A stretch of DNA of 64,000 nucleotides from Nannocystis exedens (GCA_945861885.1 CAMAVR010000014.1:1-64000), one strand, 5' to 3'; counted from the stretch's first letter, positions 26,057-37,100 are shown. Notes: generated by a model from the sequence alone, not told the origin. Translations and numbers: made by a program.

Positions 26057-27106
26057 ATGGGGAAAATACAATCGCTCGTCGTAGGCTCAGGTATCGCCGC
26101 TTTGTTGCTTACAGCGCAGACGTCGTGGAGCGCCTCCGGCCAAGACGAGGCTGATAAAAGTGAAGCGAAGTCGGTAGAAGAGGCGACCGACGCGGTCGAA
26201 ATGCCGATCGAGTTTGTCGCAACCGCCGGTGACGCCGGAACTGGGCACGTCACCGCAACAGTTCCCGACACGCTGCTAACCATCGATACCACGGCAGCGA
26301 GCTCGACGATATCAATCACCGGCTACTGCACGGCCGATTTGGCAGGGAAGTCGTCGTCAGCAAAAATGAACCTGCGCGCGCATATGGCATGCGGCGATGC
26401 AGACTCGACCGTCAAATTGACAACGAAAGCCGCGAACGGCGTCGTTGTCGCATTGGGGAGCGACCTGGCAGCCTCAAACTGCGGGAAGTTCCAAATTGGT
26501 GTCGGAACGCTCGGTACGAAATGCACGCAAGACTCATCGTCGTATACCTTTACGCCCGGCGGAACCTACCACTTAGTTGTCTCGACCACCGGTTTCGGGA
26601 CGGGGACAAAGTGCATCGTCACGAAGCATGTCGCCGACCAGGTTTTCGCAAAGACCGGCCCTGGGGATTATCAAGAGTTTCATGTCGACACGTCGGCGAA
26701 CAAGTCGAGCTCTGTCCAAATATCTGCCGTGTGCGTCGACAAGAACAAATTCGCTGGCGATAGCGTGCCAATTACAGTCGGCTCTCCATGCGCCCATTCA
26801 ACGCCACCCTCCACGTTAAAGACGTCCGCCACGTCGGCGCCAGCAAAGATGTCGAATCCGCCCTGGGTCTTTTGGGTGAAGATGGCCTCCTACAGGATTT
26901 GCGGCCCGGACGCTCTAGGCGTGTCAATTCGCGCAGGCGTCTCAACAAAAAACGCGTGCACTCAGACCCAAGGGGGGAAAGACACAAAAGTCTTCGACCA
27001 TATGGGCATCCCCCAGGCCTATAAAATCAAAGCAATTTCGGGGTCATTTTCAGATACATGCGTCGTCCCTGCGACCGGGTCTAAAGAGGCGGTGATCGCA
27101 CGGTAA
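26057..27106 (+). CDS. Secreted protein of unknown function
   Basis: 349 residues from the ATG at 26057. An in-frame TTG at 26027 adds ten residues before the signal peptide and is less likely. A signal peptide (IAALLLTAQTSWSA) leads to a Thr/Ser/Gly/Val-rich mature part with about a dozen Cys, consistent with disulfide-bonded beta domains outside the cytoplasm. Two similar stretches with T-K-C pairs suggest repeated beta-sandwich units. I recognise no family and no sorting tail. It stands alone between divergent regulatory DNA and gltX. Confidence 0.7.
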   Translation: MGKIQSLVVGSGIAALLLTAQTSWSASGQDEADKSEAKSVEEATDAVEMPIEFVATAGDAGTGHVTATVPDTLLTIDTTAASSTISITGYCTADLAGKSSSAKMNLRAHMACGDADSTVKLTTKAANGVVVALGSDLAASNCGKFQIGVGTLGTKCTQDSSSYTFTPGGTYHLVVSTTGFGTGTKCIVTKHVADQVFAKTGPGDYQEFHVDTSANKSSSVQISAVCVDKNKFAGDSVPITVGSPCAHSTPPSTLKTSATSAPAKMSNPPWVFWVKMASYRICGPDALGVSIRAGVSTKNACTQTQGGKDTKVFDHMGIPQAYKIKAISGSFSDTCVVPATGSKEAVIAR

Positions 27107-27195
27107 TCCCGGGTCACTAATTCGTTGCTCGATGCTTCGAATGAAATCGGAAGTAGCTGCGCGCGGGCCGACATATGCTACGGCTCGCGTAACCT

Positions 27196-28668
27196 ATGAG
27201 CGATCCCAGCGCCGTTTCTAAATCATCGGCATCCACTCGCGTTCGATTTGCACCGTCACCGACCGGCTACTTGCACATCGGCGGTGTTCGTACGTGCCTA
27301 TTCAATTGGCTTTGGGCCCGAAAAACGGGCGGCAAATTCGTGCTTCGCATCGAAGATACCGACCAGGAGCGCTCAACGCCGGAGAGCTTCGCCGTTATTC
27401 TCGATTCGCTCAATTGGCTAGGAATTAGCTGGGACGAAGGGCCGCAGGTGGGAGGCGACTACGGGCCATACACGCAGATGCAGCGCCTCGACCTCTACAA
27501 GTCGTGGGCCGAAAAGCTGATTGCGGAGAAGAAGGCATATCGCTGCTACTGCACCAAAGAAGAGCTCGATGCGCAGCGTGAAGCTTTAAAGAAGGCTAAT
27601 CCGAAAGCGAATTTTCGCTACCCAGGCACCTGCCGCGATCGAACAGACACGCCGGCAAAGCCGTACGTTGTCAGGTTTCGCACGCCGAGCAGCGGTGAGG
27701 TTCGCTACGTCGACAAAGTGTTTGGCGAGATTTCGACACCGAACTCGGCGCAGCAGGACTTCGTCCTTCTGCGTTCGGATGGCGTTCCGCTCTACAATTT
27801 TGGCGCGGTCGTCGACGATCTCACGATGAAGATTTCGCTCGTCGCGCGCGGTCGCGATCACATGGTGAATACGCCGCCGCAAATTCTTCTTTATCAGGCG
27901 TTTGGTGTCGAGCCGCCGTCGTTCGCGCACCTGCCGATGATGCTTGCGCCGAGCGGCGAAAAGCTCTCAAAACGTCACGGCGCGGTGAGCGTGACCGAGT
28001 ATCGCGATCAGGGGTATCTCCCCGATGCGGTGCTCAACTACCTCGTCCGTTTTGGCTGGTCGCACGGCGACCAAGAGATATTTTCAAAGCAGCAGCTCAT
28101 CGACGCGTTCGGATGGGAAGCGTGCGGCCGCGGTGACGGGAAGTTTGATCCGAAAAAGTTTCTCGCGATTCAGCACGAGCATCTAAAGTCGTCGGTGCTG
28201 ACGCCAGACGACGTTTACGTCGACTACTTGATGCCGTTTTTAGAAAAGCGCGGGCTCACCGGTCTCGACCGGGCGCGGGTAAAAGCGTCGATTTATACTG
28301 TTCGAGAGCGATCGCGCACACTCGTAGAAGCGGCAGAAGCGCTCGACTTCTTTTTTCGCGAAACGCCTATTTTCGACGAAAAAGCGGTCGAGAAGTTTCT
28401 CACATCGGCGAGCGCGCCGCTGCTCCGCGAGCTTAGCGAAACGATTGCCGATATCACGCCGTGGGATGAAAAGACGCTTGATGTTCGCGTTCACGCGTGG
28501 CTGGAGTCGAAGCAGATTGCGATCAAAGAGGTCGCCCAGCCGGCGCGTGTCGCATTGACCGGGAGATCGGCAAGCCCGGGCCTTTTTGAGGTACTGTCGG
28601 TGCTCGGCAGAGAAGCGTCACTCGAGCGTCTCAACGCGGCGGTTCAAGTAGCGACATCGAAGGGCTAA
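27196..28668 (+). CDS. gltX: Glutamyl-tRNA synthetase
   Basis: 490 residues. A class I synthetase that charges tRNA-Glu. RFAPSPTGYLHIGGVRTCLFNW carries the HIGH-type motif near residue 24. RIEDTDQERS, NFGAVVDDLTM and the KMSKS-equivalent EKLSKRHGA are in order. The C-terminal anticodon domain extends to the end. The usual zinc-knuckle region appears as YRCYCTKEELDAQREALKKA. A single GluRS is visible. No Gat amidotransferase genes are in the window. Confidence 0.96.
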   Translation: MSDPSAVSKSSASTRVRFAPSPTGYLHIGGVRTCLFNWLWARKTGGKFVLRIEDTDQERSTPESFAVILDSLNWLGISWDEGPQVGGDYGPYTQMQRLDLYKSWAEKLIAEKKAYRCYCTKEELDAQREALKKANPKANFRYPGTCRDRTDTPAKPYVVRFRTPSSGEVRYVDKVFGEISTPNSAQQDFVLLRSDGVPLYNFGAVVDDLTMKISLVARGRDHMVNTPPQILLYQAFGVEPPSFAHLPMMLAPSGEKLSKRHGAVSVTEYRDQGYLPDAVLNYLVRFGWSHGDQEIFSKQQLIDAFGWEACGRGDGKFDPKKFLAIQHEHLKSSVLTPDDVYVDYLMPFLEKRGLTGLDRARVKASIYTVRERSRTLVEAAEALDFFFRETPIFDEKAVEKFLTSASAPLLRELSETIADITPWDEKTLDVRVHAWLESKQIAIKEVAQPARVALTGRSASPGLFEVLSVLGREASLERLNAAVQVATSKG

Positions 28669-28673
28669 AGGGC

Positions 28674-29624
28674 GTGATTCCACAAAATATGCTCCCGCTT
28701 GTGATTGAATCGAACCCCGGTTGGGCGGTTCAATTTAGCGAATTTATGCGGGTTTCAAAGCCGTTTTTGCCGATACCGATTCTGCTGGCGATCTGCCCGC
28801 TCCTCTGGCTCTTTTTCCGAAAGACGTGGCGCGATCTCGACCAAGATGCGCAGACCGAGCGCGCGGCGATCTTAGCGTCGGGCAAGATGGACCTCCGCCC
28901 ATTTGTGGCGATGGTCATGATCGCCGTGATCTTGACGATGCAAGAGTACTACGGAGGGCGCCGCTTTTTTGATTCGACGATTCGCGTGCATGTCGTCAAC
29001 TGGCAGCTCGATCATCCGCTCTTTGCGGGGCTGAGCAAATACGATGAGCTCATAGGCTTCGTCTGGTGGGCCGGTACGCGCTCGTTTGGCTACATCCTTC
29101 CGTTTTTTTTGTGGAAGCTTTTTTTCCCAAGAGATTCGGTGCTCGATTTAGGGCTGCGCGTAAAAGGGTTTTTCTCCCACGCGTGGATCTACTTGATGTT
29201 CCTCGCCATCGTGCTCCCCGCGATGTGGCTTGTGAGCCGCGAGCCTGATTTCGGCACCTATTATCCGTTTTACAAGTTGGCGTCGCGCAGCTGGTACGAC
29301 TTTCTCCTGTGGGAGACGATCTACTTCGGGCAGTTTTTCGCACTCGAAATGTTTTTCCGCGGCTTCTGGCTAGGCGTGCTGCGAAAAAGTTTCGGGTCGG
29401 GGGCGATCTTTGCGATGGCGGTGCCGTACTGCATGATCCACTACGGAAAACCGTATCTAGAAGCGATGGGGGCGATCGTAGCGGGGATCGCGCTGGGCTC
29501 GCTAAGCATGAAAACAAAGAGCATCTACCAAGGCTTTTTGGTGCACGTAACGGTAGCGGGTCTAATGGACTGGCTAGCGCTAGCGCACCGTCATCGCCTA
29601 CCAGTAGCCTTCTGGCCGCAATAA
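28674..29624 (+). CDS. CPBP-family intramembrane protease-like protein
   Basis: 316 residues with about eight membrane helices. The GTG start is five bases after gltX; an ATG at 28689 is an alternative. The CPBP/Abi block is recognisable: FALEMFFRGFW, then VPYCMIHYGKP, then IAGIALGSLSMKTKSIYQGFLVHVTVAGLMD. These hold the Glu, His and final His/Asp of the intramembrane glutamic protease site. The canonical EExxxR doublet is reduced to a single Glu, as in some myxobacterial members. Members process prenylated proteins or confer bacteriocin immunity. The substrate here is unknown. Confidence 0.8.
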   Translation: MIPQNMLPLVIESNPGWAVQFSEFMRVSKPFLPIPILLAICPLLWLFFRKTWRDLDQDAQTERAAILASGKMDLRPFVAMVMIAVILTMQEYYGGRRFFDSTIRVHVVNWQLDHPLFAGLSKYDELIGFVWWAGTRSFGYILPFFLWKLFFPRDSVLDLGLRVKGFFSHAWIYLMFLAIVLPAMWLVSREPDFGTYYPFYKLASRSWYDFLLWETIYFGQFFALEMFFRGFWLGVLRKSFGSGAIFAMAVPYCMIHYGKPYLEAMGAIVAGIALGSLSMKTKSIYQGFLVHVTVAGLMDWLALAHRHRLPVAFWPQ

Positions 29625-29659
29625 ACTCCCGCTCTCCCGCCCTTCCTGTTCAAATCTGA

Positions 29660-30145
29660 TCAACTTCGTAGAGCCTCAAGAGCGTTCTTAAGCGCATTGG
29701 CGCGAACAGGGTTGTTCAAACGCCCCGAATAGAGCGCCACCAAACTCTCAAGCACAGCCTCGCTAGCCGCCCGGGTCTCGCCGGTACAAGGCTCTGCACT
29801 GAGTCGACGCCATAGCAGCGACTCGAGCGACCGCGGATGCTTTGCGAGAGCGCTCGATGCGCGATGAATCACCAGCGCCGATTGCGGGTCGGTTCGCATT
29901 GCGCGCAAAAAAAAGCTCATCGCGCGCCTCCGCCCCCCGAGCGTCCGAAGACAGGCTTCGCCCGCGTCGCAAAGCGCTGCCGCTCGGTCGGCCTTCCCAA
30001 TCGCCGTCGCCACCCGGCGCTTTGCTTCAGCAAGAACCGCCCGCCCCGCATCGGCTTCGCGTCGGCCGAACGCGGGACGAAACTTCCACATCAAAAACAG
30101 CGCAAATGCGGCCACGGCGAGCAAAAGAGGGAGATTGACAGTCAT
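29660..30145 (-). CDS. Single-span membrane protein with helical repeat region
   Basis: 161 residues. One N-terminal membrane segment (LLLAVAAFALFLMW) precedes an all-helical, Ala/Arg/Leu-rich cytoplasmic part with spacing like TPR or Sel1 repeats (AALCDAGEACLRTLGGRRRAMSFFLRAMR, then SALVIHRASSALAKHP). I recognise no family. It faces the CPBP gene and is divergent from the lytic transglycosylase gene. The 128-bp gap to the latter should hold both promoters. Confidence 0.6.
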   Translation of the reverse strand: MTVNLPLLLAVAAFALFLMWKFRPAFGRREADAGRAVLAEAKRRVATAIGKADRAAALCDAGEACLRTLGGRRRAMSFFLRAMRTDPQSALVIHRASSALAKHPRSLESLLWRRLSAEPCTGETRAASEAVLESLVALYSGRLNNPVRANALKNALEALRS

Positions 30146-30273
30146 GATGCGTAACTCGCGTAACGTTTCACTTCACAAGGCTCCAATGTGCGTCATGGGA
30201 GGGCCCGATCTCGATCTAGCTTTCGATGCTTGGTGCATGATGTACGATCGGTGGCATAGACTACGACAAACCG

Positions 30274-30927
30274 ATGCGTGCGCTTTCGATTGTAGCTATT
30301 TCGGTCTCCGCTTTCATTTCGGCGATGTTTGTCGAAACGGCCAGTTTTGCGACGATTTATCGCTGCGTCGATGCCCGTGGCGTCCCCCTCTTTACCAATA
30401 TCGCTTCGCGCGGCACCAACTGCCGCGCGTACATTCAGGGGAACCGGAAGTCGCATCGTGTGCCGGTCTCATTTTCGGCTCCACCGCGTGACAAAGATGC
30501 CTCCCGCTTTTCTCGATACGATGAGCCTATTAGGCAGGCAGCGGCGCTTTATCAAATCCCTGAGCTGCTGATTCGCGCGATTATCAAGGTCGAGAGCGAT
30601 TATGACCCGCACGCCATCAGCAGCGCCGGCGCCCGCGGGCTCATGCAGCTGATGCCAGAAACGGCCGGCTATATGGCGGTTCGCGACATCCACGACCCGC
30701 GCGAAAACATCTTTGGAGGGGCGCGCCTGCTGCGGATTCTCGCCAATAGCTTTCAGGGGAATTTGGACTATACACTTGCTGCGTACAATGCAGGTGAGGG
30801 GTCGGTCGTGAAGTACCGCGGTATTCCTCCCTACGCCGAGACACGCGACTACGTTGTTCGGGTGAATCACTACTATCGGCTCTATCGTTCGATGCAAAAC
30901 GAGACGCCGATTTCCGCGGAACCGTGA
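30274..30927 (+). CDS. Lytic transglycosylase (SLT domain) with DUF4124-like N-terminus
   Basis: 217 residues with an N-terminal signal peptide. A short DUF4124-like segment (ATIYRCVDARGVPLFTN) is followed by the SLT domain from about residue 90. AIIKVESDYDPHAISSAGARG carries the catalytic Glu, then LMQLMPETA and YTLAAYNAGEGSVVKYRGIP. It should cleave peptidoglycan in the periplasm to anhydromuropeptides. nadE starts 12 bases downstream, so the two may share a message, though their functions differ. Confidence 0.92.
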   Translation: MRALSIVAISVSAFISAMFVETASFATIYRCVDARGVPLFTNIASRGTNCRAYIQGNRKSHRVPVSFSAPPRDKDASRFSRYDEPIRQAAALYQIPELLIRAIIKVESDYDPHAISSAGARGLMQLMPETAGYMAVRDIHDPRENIFGGARLLRILANSFQGNLDYTLAAYNAGEGSVVKYRGIPPYAETRDYVVRVNHYYRLYRSMQNETPISAEP

Positions 30928-30939
30928 GAACAAAAAATC

Positions 30940-32844
30940 ATGAGGCTCGTTCGAATCGCCATCGCGAATGTTAATTCGACGGTGGGGGCTGTCGTCGCAA
31001 ACGCCGATCGCGTCGTCTTCGCGGTGGCAGAGGCGGCGCGCGACCACGCGACGGTGGTGGCGCTCCCCGAGCAGGTGATTGGCGGCTACCCGCAAGAAGA
31101 TTTGATTCAGTGGCCCGCGTTCGTCGAGTCGCAGTGGCGCGAGCTTAAGCGGATCGCAAAAGAGACAGCAAAGTACAACGTCGTGACGGTTCTCGGCGTT
31201 TCCGTCGCGCGCGATTCGCACTTGTACAATTGCGCCGCCGTTCTTTATCGCGGGGCGATATGCGGCCTCGTCCCGAAAGAAAAGCTGCCGCTCTACGGCA
31301 TTTTTTACGAGCGACGCACACTCACGTCGGGGCGCCCAGGAGAGCTTGCCGAGGTCGAAGGCATTCCGTTCGGCGACGCGATTTTTGACTTCGATTTTGG
31401 GACAATGGCGGTCGAAGTTTGCGAAGATTTATGGTCGCCCGATGGGCCGATGAGGCGGCGCGCATTTGCCGGCGCAGAGCTCGTGGTCAACGTGTCGGCG
31501 TCGCCGTTTCGAAGCGGCATGTTGGGTGAGCGGCGCGACATTGTCTGTGGACGCGCGCGCGACAACGAAGCGACTGTTGCCTATGCGAATCTGGTCGGCG
31601 GCAACGATGGATTAATTTTCGACGGCGGCGGGTTTGTCTCGCAAAACGGGAAGCTTCTGCACGATGCGCCGCGCTTTCAAGAGGGGGTCACGGCGGTCAC
31701 GGTCGACCTCGATCGCACACGTCGCCGCCGTATCGAAAACACAACATGGCGGAGCGATCAGGCGCGAGCCGCGAGCTTGGCGTCTGCGGTGCATCGCGTT
31801 GCCGTCAAAACAGTACCGTCGCGCGCGGCGCTCACATATCCCGTGCCGTCGAACAGCACTTTTTTTCTCCCTGAGGCGCGCAAGTTGCCATCGCAACGGG
31901 CCCGTTATTGCGAAGAGCTGCTCGATGCCCTCGCGCTCGGAATTCGCGATTATTTCGAAAAAACAGCGGCATTTTCGACGATTGGCGTCGCTCTTTCGGG
32001 CGGGCGCGACAGCCTCTTGTGCCTCTGGCTCGCGCACCGCGCCGTTTTGATGAATAGCGGTGCGCTGAGCGATCGCGCGAAGAAAAAGATCGTCGCATCG
32101 AAGCTGCGCGCATTTTTTATGCCGAGCAAGTTCTCGTCGCGCGAAACCCGGCTCGCTGCAGAAAAAACGGCGTCAGAGCTCGGCGTGCCGCTCGAGATCA
32201 TTCCGATCGATGAGGCGTGCGATCGCGAAGTCGAAGCGACCCGAAAGATGCTCCAGCGAGGTGAATCGGTCACCGATTTGGCGAAGCAAAATGTGCAGGC
32301 GCGTGTGCGTGCCGCGCGGATGTGGAACTGGGCCAACAGCGCGCGCGGCCTCTTTCTGCAGACCGGCAATATGAGCGAAAAAGCGGTCGGCTATACGACG
32401 ATCGGCGGCGACATGGAGGGGGCGCTTTCGGTCATCGCGAATGTGCCGAAGACGGTTATCAACTACCTGCTCGATTACCTTCTCGAGACCACCAATTCCG
32501 AAGCGATACGTTTAACGCTAAAAAAACCGGCGTCCGCCGAGCTCGCCCCCGACATGGAAGACGAGCGCGATTTGATGCCGTTCGCCGTGCTCGATACGTG
32601 TTTCGCGCTCTATGCGGGCGAAAAGATGACACCTTCAGAAGTGGCGGCAGTACTCCGCGTGATGTTCCCAAAGGAGCGACCGGCGCAGCTCGAAGCGTGG
32701 GCAGAGAAGTTCGCGAAGCTGTTCGTCGCGTCGATTTACAAATGGGTGCAGGCCCCAGTGAGCCTGCACGTCGGCAATCTCGATCTAGAGCGCGAGCGAG
32801 CGCTGCAGTTGCCGGTTGTGCAAAAGACTGAGTGGCACAGCTAG
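30940..32844 (+). CDS. nadE: Glutamine-dependent NAD+ synthetase
   Basis: 634 residues in two domains. The nitrilase-type glutaminase (1-280) shows the triad contexts ALPEQVIGGYP (Glu), VPKEKLPLYGIFYERR (Lys) and VEVCEDLW (Cys). The synthetase (about 330-634) has the PP-loop ALSGGRDSLLCLWLAH, QTGNMSEKAVGYTTIGGD and ANVPKTVIN. It amidates deamido-NAD using glutamine, the last step of NAD synthesis. The length matches the fused bacterial form. nadD of the same pathway is about 9 kb away on the other strand. Confidence 0.96.
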   Translation: MRLVRIAIANVNSTVGAVVANADRVVFAVAEAARDHATVVALPEQVIGGYPQEDLIQWPAFVESQWRELKRIAKETAKYNVVTVLGVSVARDSHLYNCAAVLYRGAICGLVPKEKLPLYGIFYERRTLTSGRPGELAEVEGIPFGDAIFDFDFGTMAVEVCEDLWSPDGPMRRRAFAGAELVVNVSASPFRSGMLGERRDIVCGRARDNEATVAYANLVGGNDGLIFDGGGFVSQNGKLLHDAPRFQEGVTAVTVDLDRTRRRRIENTTWRSDQARAASLASAVHRVAVKTVPSRAALTYPVPSNSTFFLPEARKLPSQRARYCEELLDALALGIRDYFEKTAAFSTIGVALSGGRDSLLCLWLAHRAVLMNSGALSDRAKKKIVASKLRAFFMPSKFSSRETRLAAEKTASELGVPLEIIPIDEACDREVEATRKMLQRGESVTDLAKQNVQARVRAARMWNWANSARGLFLQTGNMSEKAVGYTTIGGDMEGALSVIANVPKTVINYLLDYLLETTNSEAIRLTLKKPASAELAPDMEDERDLMPFAVLDTCFALYAGEKMTPSEVAAVLRVMFPKERPAQLEAWAEKFAKLFVASIYKWVQAPVSLHVGNLDLERERALQLPVVQKTEWHS

Positions 32845-33072
32845 CGAGCATTCCGCCAGGCCATACGGCAAAAACGCGGTCGATCTTTGACATCGACGTG
32901 ATTTCCGAGCTCACGTCCCAAGCGCGACAGAGTAAGGTTTTCACCTAGGAGCCAATTCGGCCTTTCGCTGATTGCTGGGTTTCGGCTTCCGGCGGTACAA
33001 ACGCGTGCCTTTACGACTTTATAGGCCATAGGGTCGACCGGCAGCGTATCGCGAAAAAAAAAGGGAATCTGA
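32845..33072 (+). promoter_or_regulatory. 228-bp leader region of the carbamoyl-phosphate/pyrimidine operon
   Basis: A non-coding gap before carA with several small inverted repeats (AAGGT/ACCT, GCC/GGC, GGTCGACC). It ends in a nine-A run and AAGGGAA just before the ATG. A downstream gene encodes PyrR, so RNA-level control was considered, but I do not find the known PyrR-binding consensus or a clear terminator. The promoter is presumed here. Confidence 0.4.
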
Positions 33073-34149
33073 ATGAATCTGGTCCTCGCCGACGGCACGG
33101 TATTTACCGGCCAATCGTTTGGAGCGAAGCGGGAGGTCAAAGGCGAAGTTGTCTTCAACACGGCCATGACCGGCTACGTCGAAGCCCTCACTGACCCGTC
33201 GTATCGCGGTCAAATCCTCGTCATGACCTACCCGATGCAGGGGAATTACGGCGTTCCCAAAGGAGGGTTCGAGTCGGGGAGGATTCAGGTGCAGGGGCTC
33301 GTCGTTTACCATTACTCAAGCGGGCCGAATCATCACGCTTCCGTGCGTACCTTGGGCGATTGGCTGCAGGCCGATGGCGTTCCGGCGATTTACGGGGTCG
33401 ACACGCGCACACTCACGCGGCGTCTTCGCGATCGGGGGACAACCGATGGCTTCTTATTGACCGGAGGCGCTCCGATTGAAAACGCCAAAAAGCACGCCGA
33501 AGCGGTGTCGATGAGAGAGGTTGTTGATCTCGTGGCGTCGCGCGAAATCGTCCGTCATCCGGGCGGCGAACTGCGCGTACTTGTGGTCGATACCGGTTTG
33601 AAAGAGAATATAATTCGCTCGCTTCAGTTGCGCGGTGCGACCGTAATTCGTGCGCCATTTTCCTCCGACTGGGATCGCCTTGTCGATGAGGTTGATGGCG
33701 TGATGCTGACCAACGGCCCTGGCGATCCGGCCGACAGCGAACCGTTCGTCGATCGTCTTCGCGGCATTCTCGCGAAAGGCATCCCAACGTTTGGGATTTG
33801 CCTAGGACACCAGATTTTGGCTCTCGCCGCGGGCGCGAAAACATACAAGCTCAAATACGGACATCGTTCGTGCAATCAGCCGGTGATGGATCTCGCAACC
33901 CGTCGCGCCTACATCACCAGCCAAAATCACGGCTACGCGGTGCAAGACGAATCGCTCCCTCCCGGTTGGGAGCCGTGGTTCGTCAATTTGAACGACGGCA
34001 CCAACGAGGGGATTCGGCATCAATACAGGCCGTTTCGATCGGTGCAATTTCACCCGGAGGCATCGGCAGGCCCGCACGACACATCGTATCTTTTTGACGA
34101 CTTTCTTCACATCGTGGCGCAAATGCGAAAGGCCCGGCATCCATCATGA
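33073..34149 (+). CDS. carA: Carbamoyl-phosphate synthase small (glutaminase) subunit
   Basis: 358 residues. The N-terminal CPSase domain has VVFNTAMTGYVEALTDPSY and GIYGVDTRTLTR-like residues. The class I glutamine amidotransferase half has the nucleophile in TFGICLGHQILALA and the His/Glu in VQFHPEASAGP. It frees ammonia from glutamine and channels it to CarB. AAGGGAA lies six bases before the ATG. Its stop overlaps carB as ATGA. It is first in a run with argH, two aspartate carbamoyltransferases and pyrR. Confidence 0.96.
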   Translation: MNLVLADGTVFTGQSFGAKREVKGEVVFNTAMTGYVEALTDPSYRGQILVMTYPMQGNYGVPKGGFESGRIQVQGLVVYHYSSGPNHHASVRTLGDWLQADGVPAIYGVDTRTLTRRLRDRGTTDGFLLTGGAPIENAKKHAEAVSMREVVDLVASREIVRHPGGELRVLVVDTGLKENIIRSLQLRGATVIRAPFSSDWDRLVDEVDGVMLTNGPGDPADSEPFVDRLRGILAKGIPTFGICLGHQILALAAGAKTYKLKYGHRSCNQPVMDLATRRAYITSQNHGYAVQDESLPPGWEPWFVNLNDGTNEGIRHQYRPFRSVQFHPEASAGPHDTSYLFDDFLHIVAQMRKARHPS

Positions 34150-37100
34150 ACCGAGCGAATGGTGTTGGTCGCGGCTTTCTCCCGAGCAAGCCAAAGCGTG
34201 TTCTCGTACTCGGCTCGGGGGCGCTTCAGATCGGTCAGGCAGGCGAGTTTGATTATTCCGGTTCTCAGGCGCTCAAAGCGCTGAAAGAAGAAGGGGTTCA
34301 CACTGTCCTGATCAATCCGAACATCGCGACGATTCAGACGTCCGATGATCTCGCCGGGGCGGTCTACTTTCTCCCGGTCGATCCTTACTTCGTCGAAAAA
34401 GTGATCGTTGAAGAGCGCATCGACGCGATTCTTCTGAGCTTCGGCGGCCAGACGGCTCTAAATTGTGGCCTCGCACTCGAAGCGTCAGGTGCGCTTCAGC
34501 GTCTCGGCGTGCGCGTGCTCGGGACGCCGGTATCGGCGATTCGTGCGACCGAAGATCGGCAGATTTTCAACGAAAAATTGGCTGAAATTGGCGTAAATGT
34601 GGCTCGTAGTCGGGCTGCACGAAATCCTGAAGAAGCTCTGGCTGCGGCGCGTGAGATCGGCTTTCCGGTCATCATGCGGGCCGGATTTTCGCTCGGCGGC
34701 AAAGGCTCGGCGATTGTCAAGAACGAAGCCGAGTTTAAAAGCGTTGTCGATCGCGCATTCACCGGCGCCCCGCAAGTTCTCGTCGAAGAGTGTTTGTCGG
34801 GGTGGAAAGAGATTGAATACGAAGTTGTGCGCGACGCAGACGACAACTGCATCACCGTCTGCAACATGGAAAACGTCGACCCGATGGGCATCCACACCGG
34901 CGAGTCGATCGTCGTCGCTCCGTCGCAGACGCTCAATGACCAAGAATATCAACTCCTTCGTGACATCGCGATTCGTACGATCCGGCATCTCGGTATCGTA
35001 GGCGAGTGCAACATTCAATACGCGCTTGACCCGAAGTCGACCGATTACCGCGTCATCGAAGTGAATGCTCGTCTATCGCGATCATCGGCGCTCGCATCGA
35101 AAGCAACCGGCTATCCGCTCGCGTACGTCGCTGCGAAAATTGCGCTCGGCTACGCGCTTCCGCAAATTCCAAACGCGATCACGAAAGTCACGACCGCGTT
35201 TTTTGAGCCTGCACTCGACTATATCGTCTGCAAAATTCCGCGATGGGATTTTGAAAAATTCGCCGGAGTCGATCGCAAACTCGGCCCTGAGATGAAGTCG
35301 GTTGGCGAAGTGATGGCGATCGGTCGAAGCTTCCCCGAGGCGCTCCAAAAAGCGCTTAGAATGCTTGAAATCGGTGTCAATGGGCTTGACCCGAATGCAT
35401 TTCAATTTCCAGATTTGAAGGATGAAATTGCGCGTCCGACGCCACGTCGAATGTTCGCCGTAGCCCAAGCGTTCGCCAACGGCATGAGCGTCGAAGAGAT
35501 TGCTGCGCTCTCCTCGATGGATCCATTTTTCTTACGCGAGATTGAGCGTGCGGTGCGGATCGGCAACGAACTTAAGACTCTGAAGGCGCTCGATCACGAG
35601 AAGCTTCTTGAGGCGAAGCGTGCAGGCTTTTCTGACAAGGCGATTGCGGCTCGAATCAAGTCGACTGAAACCGAAGTGCGCGCGCACCGTCATCGTCTCG
35701 GTGTAAGGCCGTACCTCGCGCAAATTGATACACTCGCAGCCGAGTATCCAGCAGAAACGAATTATCTTTATTTGACCTACGCGGCGAGCCAGAGCGACAT
35801 CGTCCCGTCGACGGCGAAAAAAGTGATGGTGCTCGGGTCGGGCTGTTACCGAATCGGGTCGAGCGTCGAGTTTGATTGGTGTTGTGTCAACGCGACAATG
35901 GCGGCGCGCGATCTCGGCTACGAGACACTTCTTCTCAACTGCAATCCAGAGACCGTGTCGACCGACTATGATCTTTGCGATCGGCTTGTTTTTGACGAGA
36001 TTTCGCTCGAAACAGTGCTCGAACTTTACGAGACCGAAAAGCCCGACGGCGTATTCGTATCGATGGGTGGGCAGACGCCGAACAATTTGGCGCTCAAGCT
36101 GCACGACTTTGGCGTGAAAATTTTCGGTACCTCGCCAGCACTTCTCGATTGCGCGGAGGATCGCAAAAAGTTTTCGTCGCTCTGCGATCAGCTCAACATC
36201 GATCAGCCGCGATGGGCGGAGTACACCGCGGCCGGTGACCTCGATCGAACGGTCGAGACGCTTGGCGGCTTTCCTGTTCTTGTGAGGCCATCGTATGTCC
36301 TTTCGGGGGCGGCGATGAAGGTGGCTCACGGGCCGGCCGAGCTGAAGAGTTATCTTGCAGCGGCGACCGACGTGTCGAAAGAACACCCCGTCGTCATTAC
36401 GAAGTTTGAGTCGAACGCGCGCGAAATTGAGTTCGACGCGGTGGCCGACAAAGGCGAGATTGTCCGCTGGGCGATTTCGGAACATGTTGAAAATGCTGGG
36501 GTGCATTCGGGTGATGCGACCCTGGTGTTGCCGCCGCAAGGGCTTTATCTCGAGACGATTCGCACTGTCAGGCGTATTGGCGCCAAGCTCGCACGCGCTC
36601 TGAATGTGACGGGGCCGTTTAATGTGCAGCTACTCTCACGGCATAACGACGTCAAAGTCATTGAGTGCAATCTGCGGGCGTCGCGCAGCTTCCCGTTCGT
36701 GTCGAAAGTGCTCGGTACGAATTTTGTTCGCGAAGCCACTCGCGTGATGCTCGGCGCTCCTCCAACACCGGCGATCATCGATCCGCTCAATCTCGATTAT
36801 GTCGCGGTGAAGGCGCCAATGTTTTCATTTCGTCGGCTCGGAGGTGTTGACCCGATTCTCGGAGTTGAGATGGCGTCGACGGGCGAAGTGGCCTGTTTCG
36901 GAGAGGATATCGACGAGGCGTTGCTCAAAGCGATGGTTGCGACCGGCTTTCGATTCCCGTCGAAGGGCGTTCTGTTGTTGCTCGGGCCCGTTGGCGACAA
37001 GTATCTTTTTAGTGAAGAAGCGCGTGACCTTTTGCGTCAGGGGTTGAAGCTGTATGCCACTCCGGGGACGGCAAAAATTCTTCAGGCCGAGTCGATTCAA

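Noticed and set aside
32845..33072. PyrR-binding attenuator before carA
   Set aside because: I looked for the AG-rich PyrR-binding loop and an anti-terminator/terminator pair and did not find either.
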